From positions 26,333 through 90,332 of the forward strand of contig PYSQ01000079.1 in the NCBI GenBank assembly GCA_003049435.1: 64,000 nt of DNA, in the 5' to 3' direction. This DNA comes from Nakataea oryzae. Its lineage: Eukaryota; Ascomycota; Sordariomycetes; Magnaporthales; Magnaporthaceae. The notes under the pieces were generated by a model. It was not told where the DNA came from and searched no databases. It saw only the letters and a list, made by a program, of their open reading frames with translations. Of this stretch, positions 41,283 to 51,416 are shown piece by piece. How positions within the stretch are numbered: position 1 is the first letter of the stretch; each line of letters starts with the position of its first letter. The position numbers were made by a program, and so were the translations under genes.

Positions 41283-43322
41283 ATGCGCTCCGCATTTGGA
41301 CTGGCGGCGCTCTTCGCCTTCACTTCGGTGACTGCGCAGTCGCTCTTTCCAGAGTTTGAGAACAACATCCCGGAGACCGAAAAGGTTGCCCTTGCTTCCA
41401 TCGCGGAGGATGACCCCAGTGACTTTGCCTCCGTTGCCAAGAAGGATCAGAGCCCGCTGTACCCTCTCATCTACAAGACGCCGCTTCCCATCCCCCCTGT
41501 CAAGCAACCCCTGAAGTAAGTCGGACGCTAGGCCGAGTCCTCCAGAAGCGGTGGAACACTATCTAACCATACTGCACACGATCAGGAAGTTCACCAACCC
41601 GATCAGCGGGGCTGAGATCTGGTACTACGAGATTGAGGTCAAGCAGTTCCGTCAGCAGGTCTACCCTGACCTCGCGGCGGCCAGCTTCAACGGCTACGAT
41701 GGCATGAGCCCGGGCCCCACCATCATTATCCCCCGCGGTACCGAGTCCATTGTGCGCTTCATAAACGTTGCCAACACCCCTAGCTCCGTCCACCTGCACG
41801 GCTCGTACTCGCGCGCCCCGTGGGACGGCTGGGCCGAGGACATGACGCAGCCTGGCCAGTACAAGGACTACTACTACCCTAACCGCCAGTCGGCCCGTCT
41901 TCTGTGGTACCACGACCACGCCATGCACGTTGTAAGTGGCCGGAATCCCCCCTGGCACCCCCACACATACATGCGTGTGCTTGATATGATAAGCTTGACT
42001 AACATTCAAAACCCCTCATCAAGACTGCTGAGAACGCATACACGGGCCTGGCTGGAGCGTACCTGATCACTGATGCTCAGGAGGCGCCCCTCAACCTGCC
42101 GTCCGGATATGGCCAGTACGATATCCCTCTCATCCTGTCGTCCAAGCAGTACAACCGCGATGGCACGCTCTTCTCCTCGGTCGGCGAGGACACGAGCCTG
42201 TGGGGCGACGTTATCCACGTCAACGGCCAGCCCTGGCCGTTTTTGAACGTTGAGCCCCGCAAGTACCGCTTCCGTTTCTTGAACTCGGCTATTTCGCGGT
42301 CGTTCGCCCTGTACTTTGCCACCGCTCTCGACGGTGCTACCCTGCCCTTCCAGGTCATCGCCTCGGATGGCGGTCTTCTGGAGAACCCTGTGCAGGTGAC
42401 CCAGATGTACATCGCCAATGCTGAGCGCTACGAGGTCGTTTTCGACTTTTCCGCCTTTGCAGGCCAGGCCGTCGACATCCGCAACAAGGCCAAGGCTGGT
42501 GGCGTTGGTGTTGAGGACGACTACCAGGACACCGACAAGGTCATGCGCTTCATCGTCTCCAACGCCGTCGCATCTCCCGACACCAGCCTCGTCCCCGCCA
42601 AGCTTCGCACCGTTCCCTTTCCCACCTCCGCCAACCCCAACTCCATCGACCACCACTTCCGCTTCCACCGCACCAAGGGCGAGTGGCGCATCAACGGTGT
42701 CGGTTTTGCTGATGTCCAGAACCGAGTCCTCGCCAACGTCGGCCGTGGTACCGTTCAAATCTGGGAGCTCGAGAACTCGTCTGGTGGCTGGACCCACCCC
42801 ATCCACGTCCACTTGGTTGACTTCAAGGTTCTGGGCCGCAAGGGTTCTAGCCGCTCTGTCGAGCCGTACGAGGCTGTGGGTCTCAAGGACGTTGTCTGGC
42901 TCGGTCGCGGCGAGACGGTGCTCGTCGAGGCCCACTACGCCCCTTGGGACGGCGTCTACATGTTCCACTGCCATAACCTTATCCACGAGGACCAGGACAT
43001 GATGGCCGCCTTCAACGTGACGATGCTGCCCGACTTTGGCTACAACGAGACCCACTTCATCGACCCCATGGAGAACCGCTGGAGGGCCAAGGCCTTCACC
43101 ACCACCGACCTCAGCTCCCGCACGGGCCCCTTCTCCGACGAGGAGATCCAGAAGTCGGTCATGTTCTTCGCAAACACAAACCCGTACAGCAACGCCGAGG
43201 ACGTCACCAAGGCCCTGAACGAGTACTGGGCCGCCCGTGGCCTCACTGCCCGGCGCGTCGCTGTCCGCGATGCCCCCGAACCCGCTGGTGCCATCCCGAG
43301 GTACCGCCGCGGCCGCGTCTAA
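41283..43322 (+). CDS. Secreted multicopper oxidase, bilirubin oxidase-like
   Basis: Oxidises phenols, bilirubin or similar substrates at a type 1 copper and reduces O2 to water at the trinuclear site. Exons 41283-41515, 41586-41931 and 42024-43322 join (LKK|FTNPISG; AMHV|TAENAY) to 625 residues. Residues 1-18 are a signal peptide and a propeptide-like stretch follows. All four copper motifs are present: VHLHGSYS, LLWYHDHAMHV, WTHPIHVHLVDF and MFHCHNLIHEDQDMMAAF, with Met as the axial T1 ligand. The HCHNLIHEDQDMM form matches Myrothecium-type bilirubin oxidase rather than basidiomycete laccase (HCHIDWHL). The second intron ends in AAG. C-terminus ends RRGRV, possibly processed. Possible roles: pigment/melanin formation in conidia, phenolic detoxification. 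Confidence 0.95.
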
Positions 43323-43608
43323 ACTCTTGTGGAGCTGTATAATATTCTTGTGGGGGAGTGATGATGTGCAAAAGCCTGCCACCACCAGAGGGCTGTGTAA
43401 CGAATGAGTCGATGAGATAGTATAGTTATGAAAGCTTTGCAATTTGCGAAGCCATGATGAGTGGATGTAACGTATAATTCTGTTTGAGTTTATTTAGCAA
43501 TACCAGTTCAACTATCTACCTTGGTTTTTCCATCTGCATCTTGATGTGACTGCTTCTGTATCCTACACCATCATGATCCTTTTTTTTTTCTTTTTCGTTG
43601 ATGCTTAG

Positions 43609-44334
43609 TTAGTTCCATCCCAGAATTTCCTCCAGCGCACTCAAAATGACGCGCACGTCGTGCTCGCCCGCCCGGTCGGCGTCGACAAAGTGGAAATGCA
43701 CAGTCTTGTCCCCGTCGCGGCCGCCGTCGCGGCCGTCGCCAGCCATCATCATCATCCGGCGCACCACGGCGTCGAGGCCCGGCGGCGCGCCCAGATCGGC
43801 GGCGCTGCCCGGGTCGTCGAGCCAGCTGTAGCCCGGGAGGCAGTCCCCGAGCGGGCTCGCGGCCAGCCGGGCCCGGAAGCGGCCGACGCCGCGCAGCGCG
43901 ACGACCATGGGCAGGCCCAGGGCGCGGCACCGGGCCCTGAGGGCGGCAAAGTCGGCGATCAGGCTCTGGATGTGGTTTTCTGGGGTTGCGGTGGTTGTGG
44001 TGGTGGTGGTTGTGGTTGTGGGGCGCGTCGCCGGCGCCGCCTGGTCATAGGGACCCAGGTCGGCGACGTAGAGCACGGCGGCGGTGGCGGGGGCCTGCTG
44101 CTGCTGCTGCTGGGCCCCCTCGCCGGGCAGGAGGAGGCTGGGGTCGGTGCCGGCGCCGGCGTCGGCGACGCTGCACGCGCGCGGCCAGCCCCGCTGCGTG
44201 AAGACGAGAGTGCGCAGGCCGGGGCGCGGCGCGTCGGGCTCGAACCGGGCGCCCGGGACGAACTGGGCGGTGGGTTCGAGGACAGCGCTGGTGTCGGATG
44301 GGGTGTGGCCCAGGGCGATGATTGAGATGTCCAT
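43609..44334 (-). CDS. Degenerate G-protein alpha-subunit-like protein
   Basis: Single exon, 241 residues. The order of segments matches the C-terminal half of a heterotrimeric G-alpha: YVADLGPYDQ (89-98) at the switch III strand (usual form F-D-x-x-x-Y-D-Q), MVVALRGVGRFRARLAASPLGD (143-164) at the NKxD strand with its F-x-x-K-L-x-x-x-P-L continuation, LPGYSW (166-171) at the F-P-D-Y-x-G site, and VHFHFVDADRAGEHDVRVIL (212-231) at the TCAT region, followed by SALEEIL. The P-loop, DxxGQ and NKxD are absent or altered, so GTP binding is unlikely. Poly-Gln (75-80) and poly-Thr (106-115) tracts replace part of the middle. Such short G-alpha-like proteins may be decoys or regulators; function is unknown. 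The assignment rests on pattern, not on a search. Confidence 0.72.
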   Translation of the reverse strand: MDISIIALGHTPSDTSAVLEPTAQFVPGARFEPDAPRPGLRTLVFTQRGWPRACSVADAGAGTDPSLLLPGEGAQQQQQQAPATAAVLYVADLGPYDQAAPATRPTTTTTTTTTTATPENHIQSLIADFAALRARCRALGLPMVVALRGVGRFRARLAASPLGDCLPGYSWLDDPGSAADLGAPPGLDAVVRRMMMMAGDGRDGGRDGDKTVHFHFVDADRAGEHDVRVILSALEEILGWN

Positions 44335-45219
44335 TTTTTGCTGTTTGTTGTTTTCAATGCCTCTTTTTTTTTATGTGATTTCTTTTTTTATTTTTATCTT
44401 TCTCGGCGCCGTTCACTCGGTCTTACTCAATTCCGCAGTCGATAGGATTGGAATAGATGCAATTGACTGTCCTCGTACAAATTCTTGGGCGTGATATTCC
44501 CGAGGGTTCTCGTGGTCAATCAACAAATGCGTCGCCAATAATCAGTTGTTGTTGTTTTTTTGTTATCGCTGGTGCCTGGGTATTTTTAGGAGCTCGTGCA
44601 TTCAAGATGCATTGTCCTTGCCCTGCCCCAACTAGGCCGCAGCGGGAGGCTCGATCGCATTTATCCTGATCCAGTGCTTCAATAGGCTCGCCGTAGGTGC
44701 GCCGCCGCCGTCAGCACCAACACAACTGTGCCGCAGGCGCAGTCGGCTTGGCAGACCTCGCACATGTGTACCCGAGCGAGGGCGGCAGCATACCCCGCTG
44801 TGGCACACACATATGTGTGTGCTCACATTGGTGCAACCAACAGAAATGCGACGCGACCCTTGCTTCAGCCGCAGACGCGTGCTGGCAGGAGCCCCTGTTC
44901 TTGATGCACGGGAAGAAGAGCTGGATCGCCTCGTCGGCGAGGAGCGAGCATTTTGCGACTGTACAGTAATTATGCATTCACTCAGCCTTGCGTTGCGCGA
45001 TGCCACGTCTTTTCAGGATTGGAAACAGAAGTGGCTTCCATCAGGCAGACGCTCCAAGGTAAAATTAGCATGTTTTGTAGATCTATATAACATCGAGCGT
45101 CGATTATCTCTGGGTGGTTAGTTTTGGACATCATCAACAAGCAGAACAACAACATCGCATCACACCCACCAAGCCGCACCATCATCACCAAAAACAACAA
45201 CACCACACCAGCCTCCACC
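44335..45219. other. Divergent promoter spacer
   Basis: 885 bp between the G-alpha-like gene and the small secreted protein. T-rich near 44360-44400 (leader of the minus gene); AAC/CAC-rich leader before 45220. No further gene. Confidence 0.5.
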
Positions 45220-45594
45220 ATGCACTTCCCCCTTCTCCACCTCCTCCTCGCCGCCGCGGCCGCGACGCAGGCCGGCGCCCAGCACATGCCCGCCGCCGAC
45301 GACGGCGCCGCCCTGCTCGCCGCGCGCTCTGATGCCCTGCTGCGGGCGCGCTCCGCCATGGCAGAGGTGCAGCACTACAACGACCGGATCCTGGCGGCGC
45401 GCGGCGGCGGCGGCAGCAAGCCGCGCCCGCCGTCGCCCAAGCCCCCCGTCGTCCCGCCCAACCCGCCAAAGATCCCCAAGATCAAAAAGTGCGTCCAGTG
45501 CGGCAGCCTGTGCCCCCTGGGCGCAAACTTCCACGCCCACGGGCCAGTCCTGCGCTTCATGTGCGAAGAGGTCCCGGGCCAGCAGACCAAGTGA
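45220..45594 (+). CDS. Small secreted Pro/Cys protein, unknown function
   Basis: 124 residues from ATG 45220, which is preceded by a CCTCCACC context. MHFPLLHLLLAAAAATQAGA is a signal peptide. A helical stretch (ALLAARSDALLRARSAMAEV) and a Gly run are followed by a proline-rich linker (RPPSPKPPVVPPNPPKIPK) and a short C-terminal module CVQCGSLCPLGANFHAHG with a late Cys, so four cysteines in total. It resembles the size and layout of fungal small secreted proteins, some of which act as effectors, but I recognise no family. Single exon; a T-rich 3' flank follows. Confidence 0.72.
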   Translation: MHFPLLHLLLAAAAATQAGAQHMPAADDGAALLAARSDALLRARSAMAEVQHYNDRILAARGGGGSKPRPPSPKPPVVPPNPPKIPKIKKCVQCGSLCPLGANFHAHGPVLRFMCEEVPGQQTK

Positions 45595-46801
45595 TTGGTT
45601 GGGCTGGGCGGGGCGCAATCTTTTTTTTCCTGTTTGTTTGTTTTGTTTACGACTCTTTTTTTTTATATTTTTTTTTATTGGGGGCTGGGATGGTTGGGAT
45701 CAGGCATTCAGCGTTTGGCGTTTGGCGGTTTGCATTTGTCGCGCTCGGATTGGCGGCGAAACGCCAAGCGAAGCGACCAAGGAGGCAGGGGTTATCTATC
45801 GTGCTCTGGGCAGGCATCTGGTTATTCGTTTGATCCTGCCAATAAAAGGAATAAAGGAACAAAGATTCGCAGCCTGTCGAAAAGATCTATCCATGCCCCA
45901 GTGCTACTGTAGTTTTGGTTCCCGCCCTCGCCTCTGCCGCGGGTGTACGGTGTAAGAACTTTAAAAGGGGGCGCCTGGCCAGGACCCCACAGCCAGCCAG
46001 CCCCCTGAAGGTGCTGACGGCATCCACCATCCCCACTGCACCACGACCCCGTTAGTTGCAAGAGGGCGGGTGGGAGGTTGCCGCGCCACGCGGGAGGCTG
46101 CCACACCGGCCCCGCGCTTGGAGTTGCCTTTCTTGGCGCGCACCCCACCATGGCACGTGCGTGGGCTCCGACTCCGCGCCAACAGGCATTGTATTATCAG
46201 GGTTGTCCAGCGGAAGCGACAAAGATCAGCGCCCACCCCAGCTGCCGATCTCAGCAGCCCACGTTGGTGTCACGTCGTGCTTGGCAGACTGAAACGGTGG
46301 ATTTGTGCAGAGAACAACCTTGGAGCAAATGCGACTGTCAACGAGCTGAAGACTAGAGCTCGTCGGGCGATTGTTCCTTTGCATTGTTGTTGGAATCCCA
46401 TAATTACATCCCTGATGCTGCACCGATCGCAGCGCAGCAAGAGTGGCATAGGGAGTTATGGATGGAATAATTACCGCAAAGACTGACATCGAGGGCTACG
46501 TTGCATTGTAGAACAAATCTGTATTCAGTGAAAATAAAATCCAGATACAAACTCTACAGTCTCCCGACTTGAGGACGAAATTTCTAGACTAGAGCTGCTT
46601 GTTTGGCACGCTTAATGACTTTACGTCTGGCTTTCTAGGCTGTGTTCAGAGTAATGATCGTGCCATGATTGTAGTTAACGTTAACAGGACGACATTATAG
46701 AGTTTCAGAAGCAAACAGAAAACTTGCCTTTCCGAGCAAAGGTTTGATTAGACGACTCGTCTCATTCAACGGCAGACCTGCCTCGTCGGCAAGACAACCT
46801 C
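45595..46801. other. Intergenic between convergent genes, nothing recognised
   Basis: 1.2 kb, AT-richer than average near 46480-46720. No gene, repeat or RNA seen. Confidence 0.5.
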
Positions 46802-48658
46802 CTAAAGCTTGACTCCTTCCAGCCCAGCCTCTCTCAGCGGCCCGAGCAGGTCGACCTCGAGCTTTGCGGCCGCCACAAACTCGTAGAGGTCCTCGGCCCG
46901 AATCTGGTCCGGCAGCTTCCTGTACCTCTTCCGGGCGACCTCGTTGAAGCCCGAGTCGATGGGCGAGGTCTTCTGCCCCAGGATCTCCTTGAGGTTCTTG
47001 GCCGCCTCGACCCAGCCCACCAGATTGTCGAGCTTCCGCTCCAGCTCGGTCCTGGCCGAGCCGTCGCCGGGGGCCCGCTCCATCCCGCGCGCCTTCCACA
47101 TGGCCTCGTTCTGCACCAGGTCGGCCTCGAGCTCGCGCAGCTCCGCGCGTTTCTTGGCGACGATGTCCTTGTGCTTGACCCGGTTCGTCGTCCACGTCTT
47201 GGCCAGCAGCCGGGGCGCCTGGCCCGGGGTCCCCTCGTACTGGCCCACCCACTTGCGCGGGTTCTCCATCCACTCGTGCCTGAGCCAGCGGCCCGAGTCG
47301 CCGTCGAGGGCCTCGACCCAGAATTCGTCGTTTTCGTAGCCCTCCTCCGCGATGGTCATGGGCTCCTTGACCGGGATGCGCAGGATCGTGCCGCAGAAGA
47401 AGAGGAAGCCCGCGCCTGGGTTATGGTCGGTCACGTAGGTGCGCAGGTCGTAGCGCGAATCGTTGTCGTAGCGCTCCAGGTCCTCACGGCAGCGCGCGAT
47501 GGAGTTTTGCAGCTGCCCGTGCTGCTGCAGCAGGAGGCTGCGGAAGGCCTGGATGTCCGAGGCGCGCTCGCGGGCGTTGGACAGCTCTTTGGACCATTCG
47601 CTGATGGCGTGGCTCAGCAGCCGCTGCAGCGTGCCGTCGACGGCCTCCATCTCGGGGCTCTTGGCGACGCGCATCCGGGTGATGGGCATGGGGCTGGTGC
47701 GCGAGGCGGCCAGGTACTTGATCAGGTCTGCGATGGTGTTGCGCGACAGGATGTCGGCAAAGGCGTTGCGGTCGCCGGGCCTGTTGTCCACGTGGAAGTG
47801 CTGCGGCGACAGCGGGAGGTCGATCAGCTTCTTGAAGTCCTTCTGTCGGGCATCCATAACGGCGCGGCGCGCGCTGTCTTGCGACGTGATGATGCCCTCG
47901 CGGAGGAGGTGCAGCCGCCTCTGGCCAAGGCTGGCCATGTCAAAGTGCGTGTTCACGACGGCCATAGTCCCGAAGAGGTTGGGCATGCATTGGTGGTAGC
48001 TCTTGACGATGGTTTGAAACGACTGGCTGAAGGGGTTGTTGGCGTTGTAAACCAGTACGACTGCGTTGAGCTTGCGTTTCCAAGGCATGTCGTCAGTCTG
48101 CAGCCGGTGCAAGGTGCTGAGCACGTCCTCCATATTTTCATAGTCCTTGCCCTCGCTATCGTCAAGGCCCGGAGTATCGATCAGGTGGAGCTTGAGGTAG
48201 ACGGGGTCTTGATCCACCATCTTGATCTCGTAGCCCGTGGATCTCATCTTTCTCCACTTGCTCATGAGCATCCCCTCATCTGATGCGACCTCGTTAACAT
48301 CAAGGCCTGTGCTCTTGTCGACGAGGACGTATCCGGATGTTGGCACCTCGAGGTCGTACTCGGCCGTGGTCACGGTGCACTTCCCGTTCTTGTCGCCTTC
48401 TCGGCCCCGCTCCACCTCGTTGACGGCCATATCAATCAGCCGGTTGACAAGAGTGGTCTTCCCATTCTGCGATGGGCCGACGAGCAGGACGCAGACAGGG
48501 TCGTCAGGGTTGACGAATCGTCTTGGGCTCGGAAGCATCCTGGACCCCAGCCCACTGGGGCCGAGGGTGGTAACGGGGGGAGCCGGGGCTCCGCTCATGC
48601 TGAGTGCGGAATTTTGGTCGAGCTGGAGCTTTTCCTCGATTCCCTTGACCAAGTTCAT
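46802..48658 (-). CDS. Septin/AIG1-like P-loop GTPase 1 with helical tail
   Basis: Predicted GTP-binding protein of 618 residues from ATG 48658. Residues 1-50 are disordered. VCVLLVGPSQNGKTTLVNRL carries the G1 P-loop (61-69), and LHLIDTPGLDDSEG the G3 DxPG (161-167). NAVVLVYNANNPFSQSF and AVVNTHFD (G4 position, about 233-240; T-x-x-D form without the usual NKxD) complete the G fold. From about 340 a coiled coil (ISEWSKELSNARERASD, then LQNSIARCREDLERYD) precedes a Trp-rich stretch (FWVEALDGDSGRWLRHEW, then NPRKWVGQYEG) and a second coiled coil (AKKRAELRELEADL). An in-frame ATG at 49030 would add a long Phe-rich stretch encoded by a microsatellite, which I reject. Its neighbours at 49170 and 51417 are the same architecture. 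Function is unknown. Confidence 0.88.
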   Translation of the reverse strand: MNLVKGIEEKLQLDQNSALSMSGAPAPPVTTLGPSGLGSRMLPSPRRFVNPDDPVCVLLVGPSQNGKTTLVNRLIDMAVNEVERGREGDKNGKCTVTTAEYDLEVPTSGYVLVDKSTGLDVNEVASDEGMLMSKWRKMRSTGYEIKMVDQDPVYLKLHLIDTPGLDDSEGKDYENMEDVLSTLHRLQTDDMPWKRKLNAVVLVYNANNPFSQSFQTIVKSYHQCMPNLFGTMAVVNTHFDMASLGQRRLHLLREGIITSQDSARRAVMDARQKDFKKLIDLPLSPQHFHVDNRPGDRNAFADILSRNTIADLIKYLAASRTSPMPITRMRVAKSPEMEAVDGTLQRLLSHAISEWSKELSNARERASDIQAFRSLLLQQHGQLQNSIARCREDLERYDNDSRYDLRTYVTDHNPGAGFLFFCGTILRIPVKEPMTIAEEGYENDEFWVEALDGDSGRWLRHEWMENPRKWVGQYEGTPGQAPRLLAKTWTTNRVKHKDIVAKKRAELRELEADLVQNEAMWKARGMERAPGDGSARTELERKLDNLVGWVEAAKNLKEILGQKTSPIDSGFNEVARKRYRKLPDQIRAEDLYEFVAAAKLEVDLLGPLREAGLEGVKL

Positions 48659-49169
48659 GTCGATGCGCTTTCCGGCGCGATGCGTGGATGTGGTAGAAGA
48701 GGGGTACGGAATTCCAGGCCGGAATTTGTGCCCAAATGTCGACCTGGTTCCTGTTCTTGCTGGAAGGCGAGAGACCCCGCTTTTTTTCAAGAAAAAAAAG
48801 AAAAAGAAAAAAAAAGAAAAAGAAAAAAAAAGAAAAAGAAAAAAAAAGAAAAAGAAAAAAAAAGAAAAAGAAAAAAAAAGAAAAAGAAAAAAAAAGAAAA
48901 AGAAAAAAAAAGAAAAAGAAAAAGAAAGAAAAAGAAAAAAAAAGAAAAAGAAAAAAAGGAAAAAAAAGAAAAAAAAGAAAAAAAAGAAAAAAAAGAAAAA
49001 AAAAACAGAAAACACACGTCCACCAGCCATTCAACATCGACGAAACTCGAGGTGATTTCTTTCGAGGGCAACAGTAATTAAATAAACAGATGTGGCTATT
49101 TCAAGCTACCAACTAAATTCGCAAGTGATTCCTCTTCGCTCCTTTTCCGCCAGTCCTCAAACGAGAGGC
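48659..49169. other. Intergenic with long purine tract
   Basis: Spacer between GTPase genes 1 and 2, mostly filled by the purine minisatellite at 48782-49006. Confidence 0.6.
48788..49006. repeat. Purine minisatellite (16-nt unit G-A5-G-A9)
   Basis: About 220 nt of almost pure A/G on the plus strand. From 48800 to 48911 G residues recur at spacings 6,10,6,10, which is seven perfect 16-nt units; both sides are imperfect. On the sense strand of GTPase 1 it is a polypyrimidine tract ending about 130 nt before the start codon. Confidence 0.92.
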
Positions 49170-50853
49170 TCAAAGGTCTTTCCCACTAAGCAGCTGCGAC
49201 GCAGCTGGATCGTGGACTTTGAGGAACTCCACCACCTCTGTCAACCCCAAGGGGCTCTTGCTGGTATAAAGCCTCTTCAAGTCAGGCCACAGGGCCGCGT
49301 CAAAAGCCTCCTGCTCCACCTTCTCCTTCATCTCCTCAACCTTTTCGAGCTCCCCTGCCAGTCTCTCGATATCCGCATCGACCTTGACCCCATCCCCGGT
49401 CTCGGCCTTGATGATGTGCTCATGGTCTTGCAACGAGTCTTCCAATTCTTCACATCTCTTTCGGAGCTCAGCAATCTTTCCAGAGTGCTTTTCTCGGCTC
49501 GTCGCATAGAAGGTTGCAGAACCGGCCATGTTTTTAATTAACCCGGATTTTAGTTTGGCCTTCCATCGTCTGTCAGTCCTCTCCTCGCTCATCCATCGCG
49601 AGTTAGGCCCCGCCGACGTCTCAACGTGGGAAATAAGACACGGTGCATCAAAGACGACTGTCTGTGTTGGAAGCCGAAACGTTTGCTCGAGCAGAAGGTG
49701 TTCAATGAATGAATACTCCTCCTCGACTGTCCTTGTCCCGAGGACGACCTCGTTGTCGCTATCAAGCCCGGCCAAGTCAGCTTCACACTGGTCCAGTCTC
49801 CTGCGGCATTTAGTTGCCTGTCTCTTGGCAGACTCGAGTTTCTGCTTGGCATTGGATGCGTCAGCCATCTTGCTGTCCAAATCCCTCATCAGTCGGGCCT
49901 GAGCATTGCTTAGCACCGTCGCGACCTTGTCGTCGAGATTCTTCATGTAGGGGACCTTGACGAGCCTGGTGCTCGAGATGTCGAGCGGGCGTTGTTTGGA
50001 AAGCAGCTTGAGCAGGCTGTAGCAGCCGTTGAACGATTGCACCGAGGCAAATGGGCTGTAGGCGTCCGGCTCGTTGTCCATGAAAAAGTGAGCGTTGCTG
50101 TGGTGTCCTCCAGTCGCAGCCATGAACGCCCTGCGACGGTCAGCGGCAAGGTCGACACCCCTCTCCATGGCCTCTGAAATTTTGGACGTTGTGAAGCGCG
50201 AGTGTACCACGATCAATCCATTGCAAATCATGGGCATGGAGCGCTGAAGGTAGTCGTACATGGTCCTAAATGTTCGACCGAATGGTTGATCCATGGATCT
50301 CACGTAGATGATGGCATTGAGGTGCGGGAGAGCGGTCATGCTGCGGACAATATCCGCCATTATGGTCATGTCGTTGCCATCCGAGTCGTCAAGACCGGGC
50401 GTGTCGAAGAAGTCAAAGCGGAAGACTTTTCCATCCTCGTCGGGCATCCCCTCGGCCTGCCCGGCATCCTCCCAATCGAGCTCGAGCAGGTCGTCGTAGT
50501 CAGAACGCCGGATGGGCTTGCCCTGTCTGTCAACGAGGGAGTAGCTGCGGAGGTTTGTTGAAATGGAATGCGGTGCGACGGTCTTGGTGCAAGACTCGTT
50601 GCCTGCTGGCGGTTAGCGGGAGTGAAAAGGGCTCTGAATCGACATGCCTTGTCTGTCCAGGAATCACGGAAAAATGCTTACCATTCCCAATCTGCACGTT
50701 CGGGCTCTCTTGGCCGCTGTATATGCCAAGCCGTCTGATCAGGGTGCTTTTCCCATGCGCTGTCTCGCCCAGAAGCAGGACATTGATGGGTTTATCGATG
50801 GCTGGACCCAAGGCGGCCCTGGGTGGTGCCTTGACGGCGCGCTTGGTGACCAT
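49170..50853 (-). CDS. Septin/AIG1-like P-loop GTPase 2 with coiled coils
   Basis: Exons 50682-50853 and 49170-50602 join as IGNG|NESCTK (79-nt intron), 534 residues. The first in-frame ATG is at 50853; a longer upstream frame has only a TTG. INVLLLGETAHGKSTLIRRL holds G1 (29-37); FRFDFFDTPGLDDSDGND holds G3 (124-130). The G4 position reads LIVVHSRFTTSK, lacking the base-specific Asp. Coiled coil 1 runs through MADASNAKQKLESAKRQ and RRRLDQCEADLAGLD. A middle beta-type part has a Trp pair (SRWMSEERTDRRWKAKL). Coiled coil 2 follows (GKIAELRKRCEELEDSL; ELEKVEEMKEKVEQ). It shares order of parts with the two flanking genes and is transcribed away from GTPase 3 from a 563-bp spacer. Function is unknown. 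Confidence 0.88.
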
Positions 50854-51416
50854 CTTTTGCTCAGGCGTGATCCAGTTTGGGGCATGAGGATGCTCGAGAC
50901 TGGGGCGGCTGATGACGGGCAAGCCCCGACGATTGCGGTGTGATGGATGGCTCAGTTTAGGAGGTCGGGGAGGGGTAGAGGGAGTGGGGAGGCGATGAAT
51001 TAATAGGTCAGTCTACGCTGGAAAGGCTCGGCGGCTGGCGGCAACGGCCGTGCCTGATCATTGGATGTCGTGGGAGCACACGTCCCGCCCAGCTTATCGG
51101 GCGCCAAACACGTCGATTTTGGGCAAACCAACCCCTCCATGTTTGCCACCAATGCCGGGGCCAAGGACCCATGTGGGTGTATCTGCCTCGCGCTTTCTCT
51201 CGTCCGCCGTAGCGAGTCTGACGTGTCCGAAACCCAACGTTGTTTTTGTTTGCGCTCGTGGCCCTATCGTTTGCTGGTGGTTGTTGTTTTGGGGGATTTT
51301 TAGTGCTTTTAGGGCCACAATTGCTTGTTTGAGGGTAGAAATACACCCAATTGACCCGTTTGTTCCTTGTAGCTGCATCATTTTCCACCTGGATCACCAC
51401 TCCAGTCTGCCTAGCC
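50854..51416. other. Divergent promoter region of GTPase genes 2 and 3
   Basis: 563 bp. T/G-rich near 51240-51360. No TATA box of good match and no gene seen. Confidence 0.5.

Noticed and set aside
42006..43442. 478-codon open frame antisense to the multicopper oxidase
   Set aside because: Mirror frame of a GC-rich, codon-biased gene; the plus strand has all four copper motifs and good splice sites.
48237..49081. Lys-rich (plus) and Phe-rich (minus) long open frames near 48.8 kb
   Set aside because: They are produced by the A/G minisatellite, which has no stop in any frame on either strand. The true GTPase 1 start lies 3' of it.
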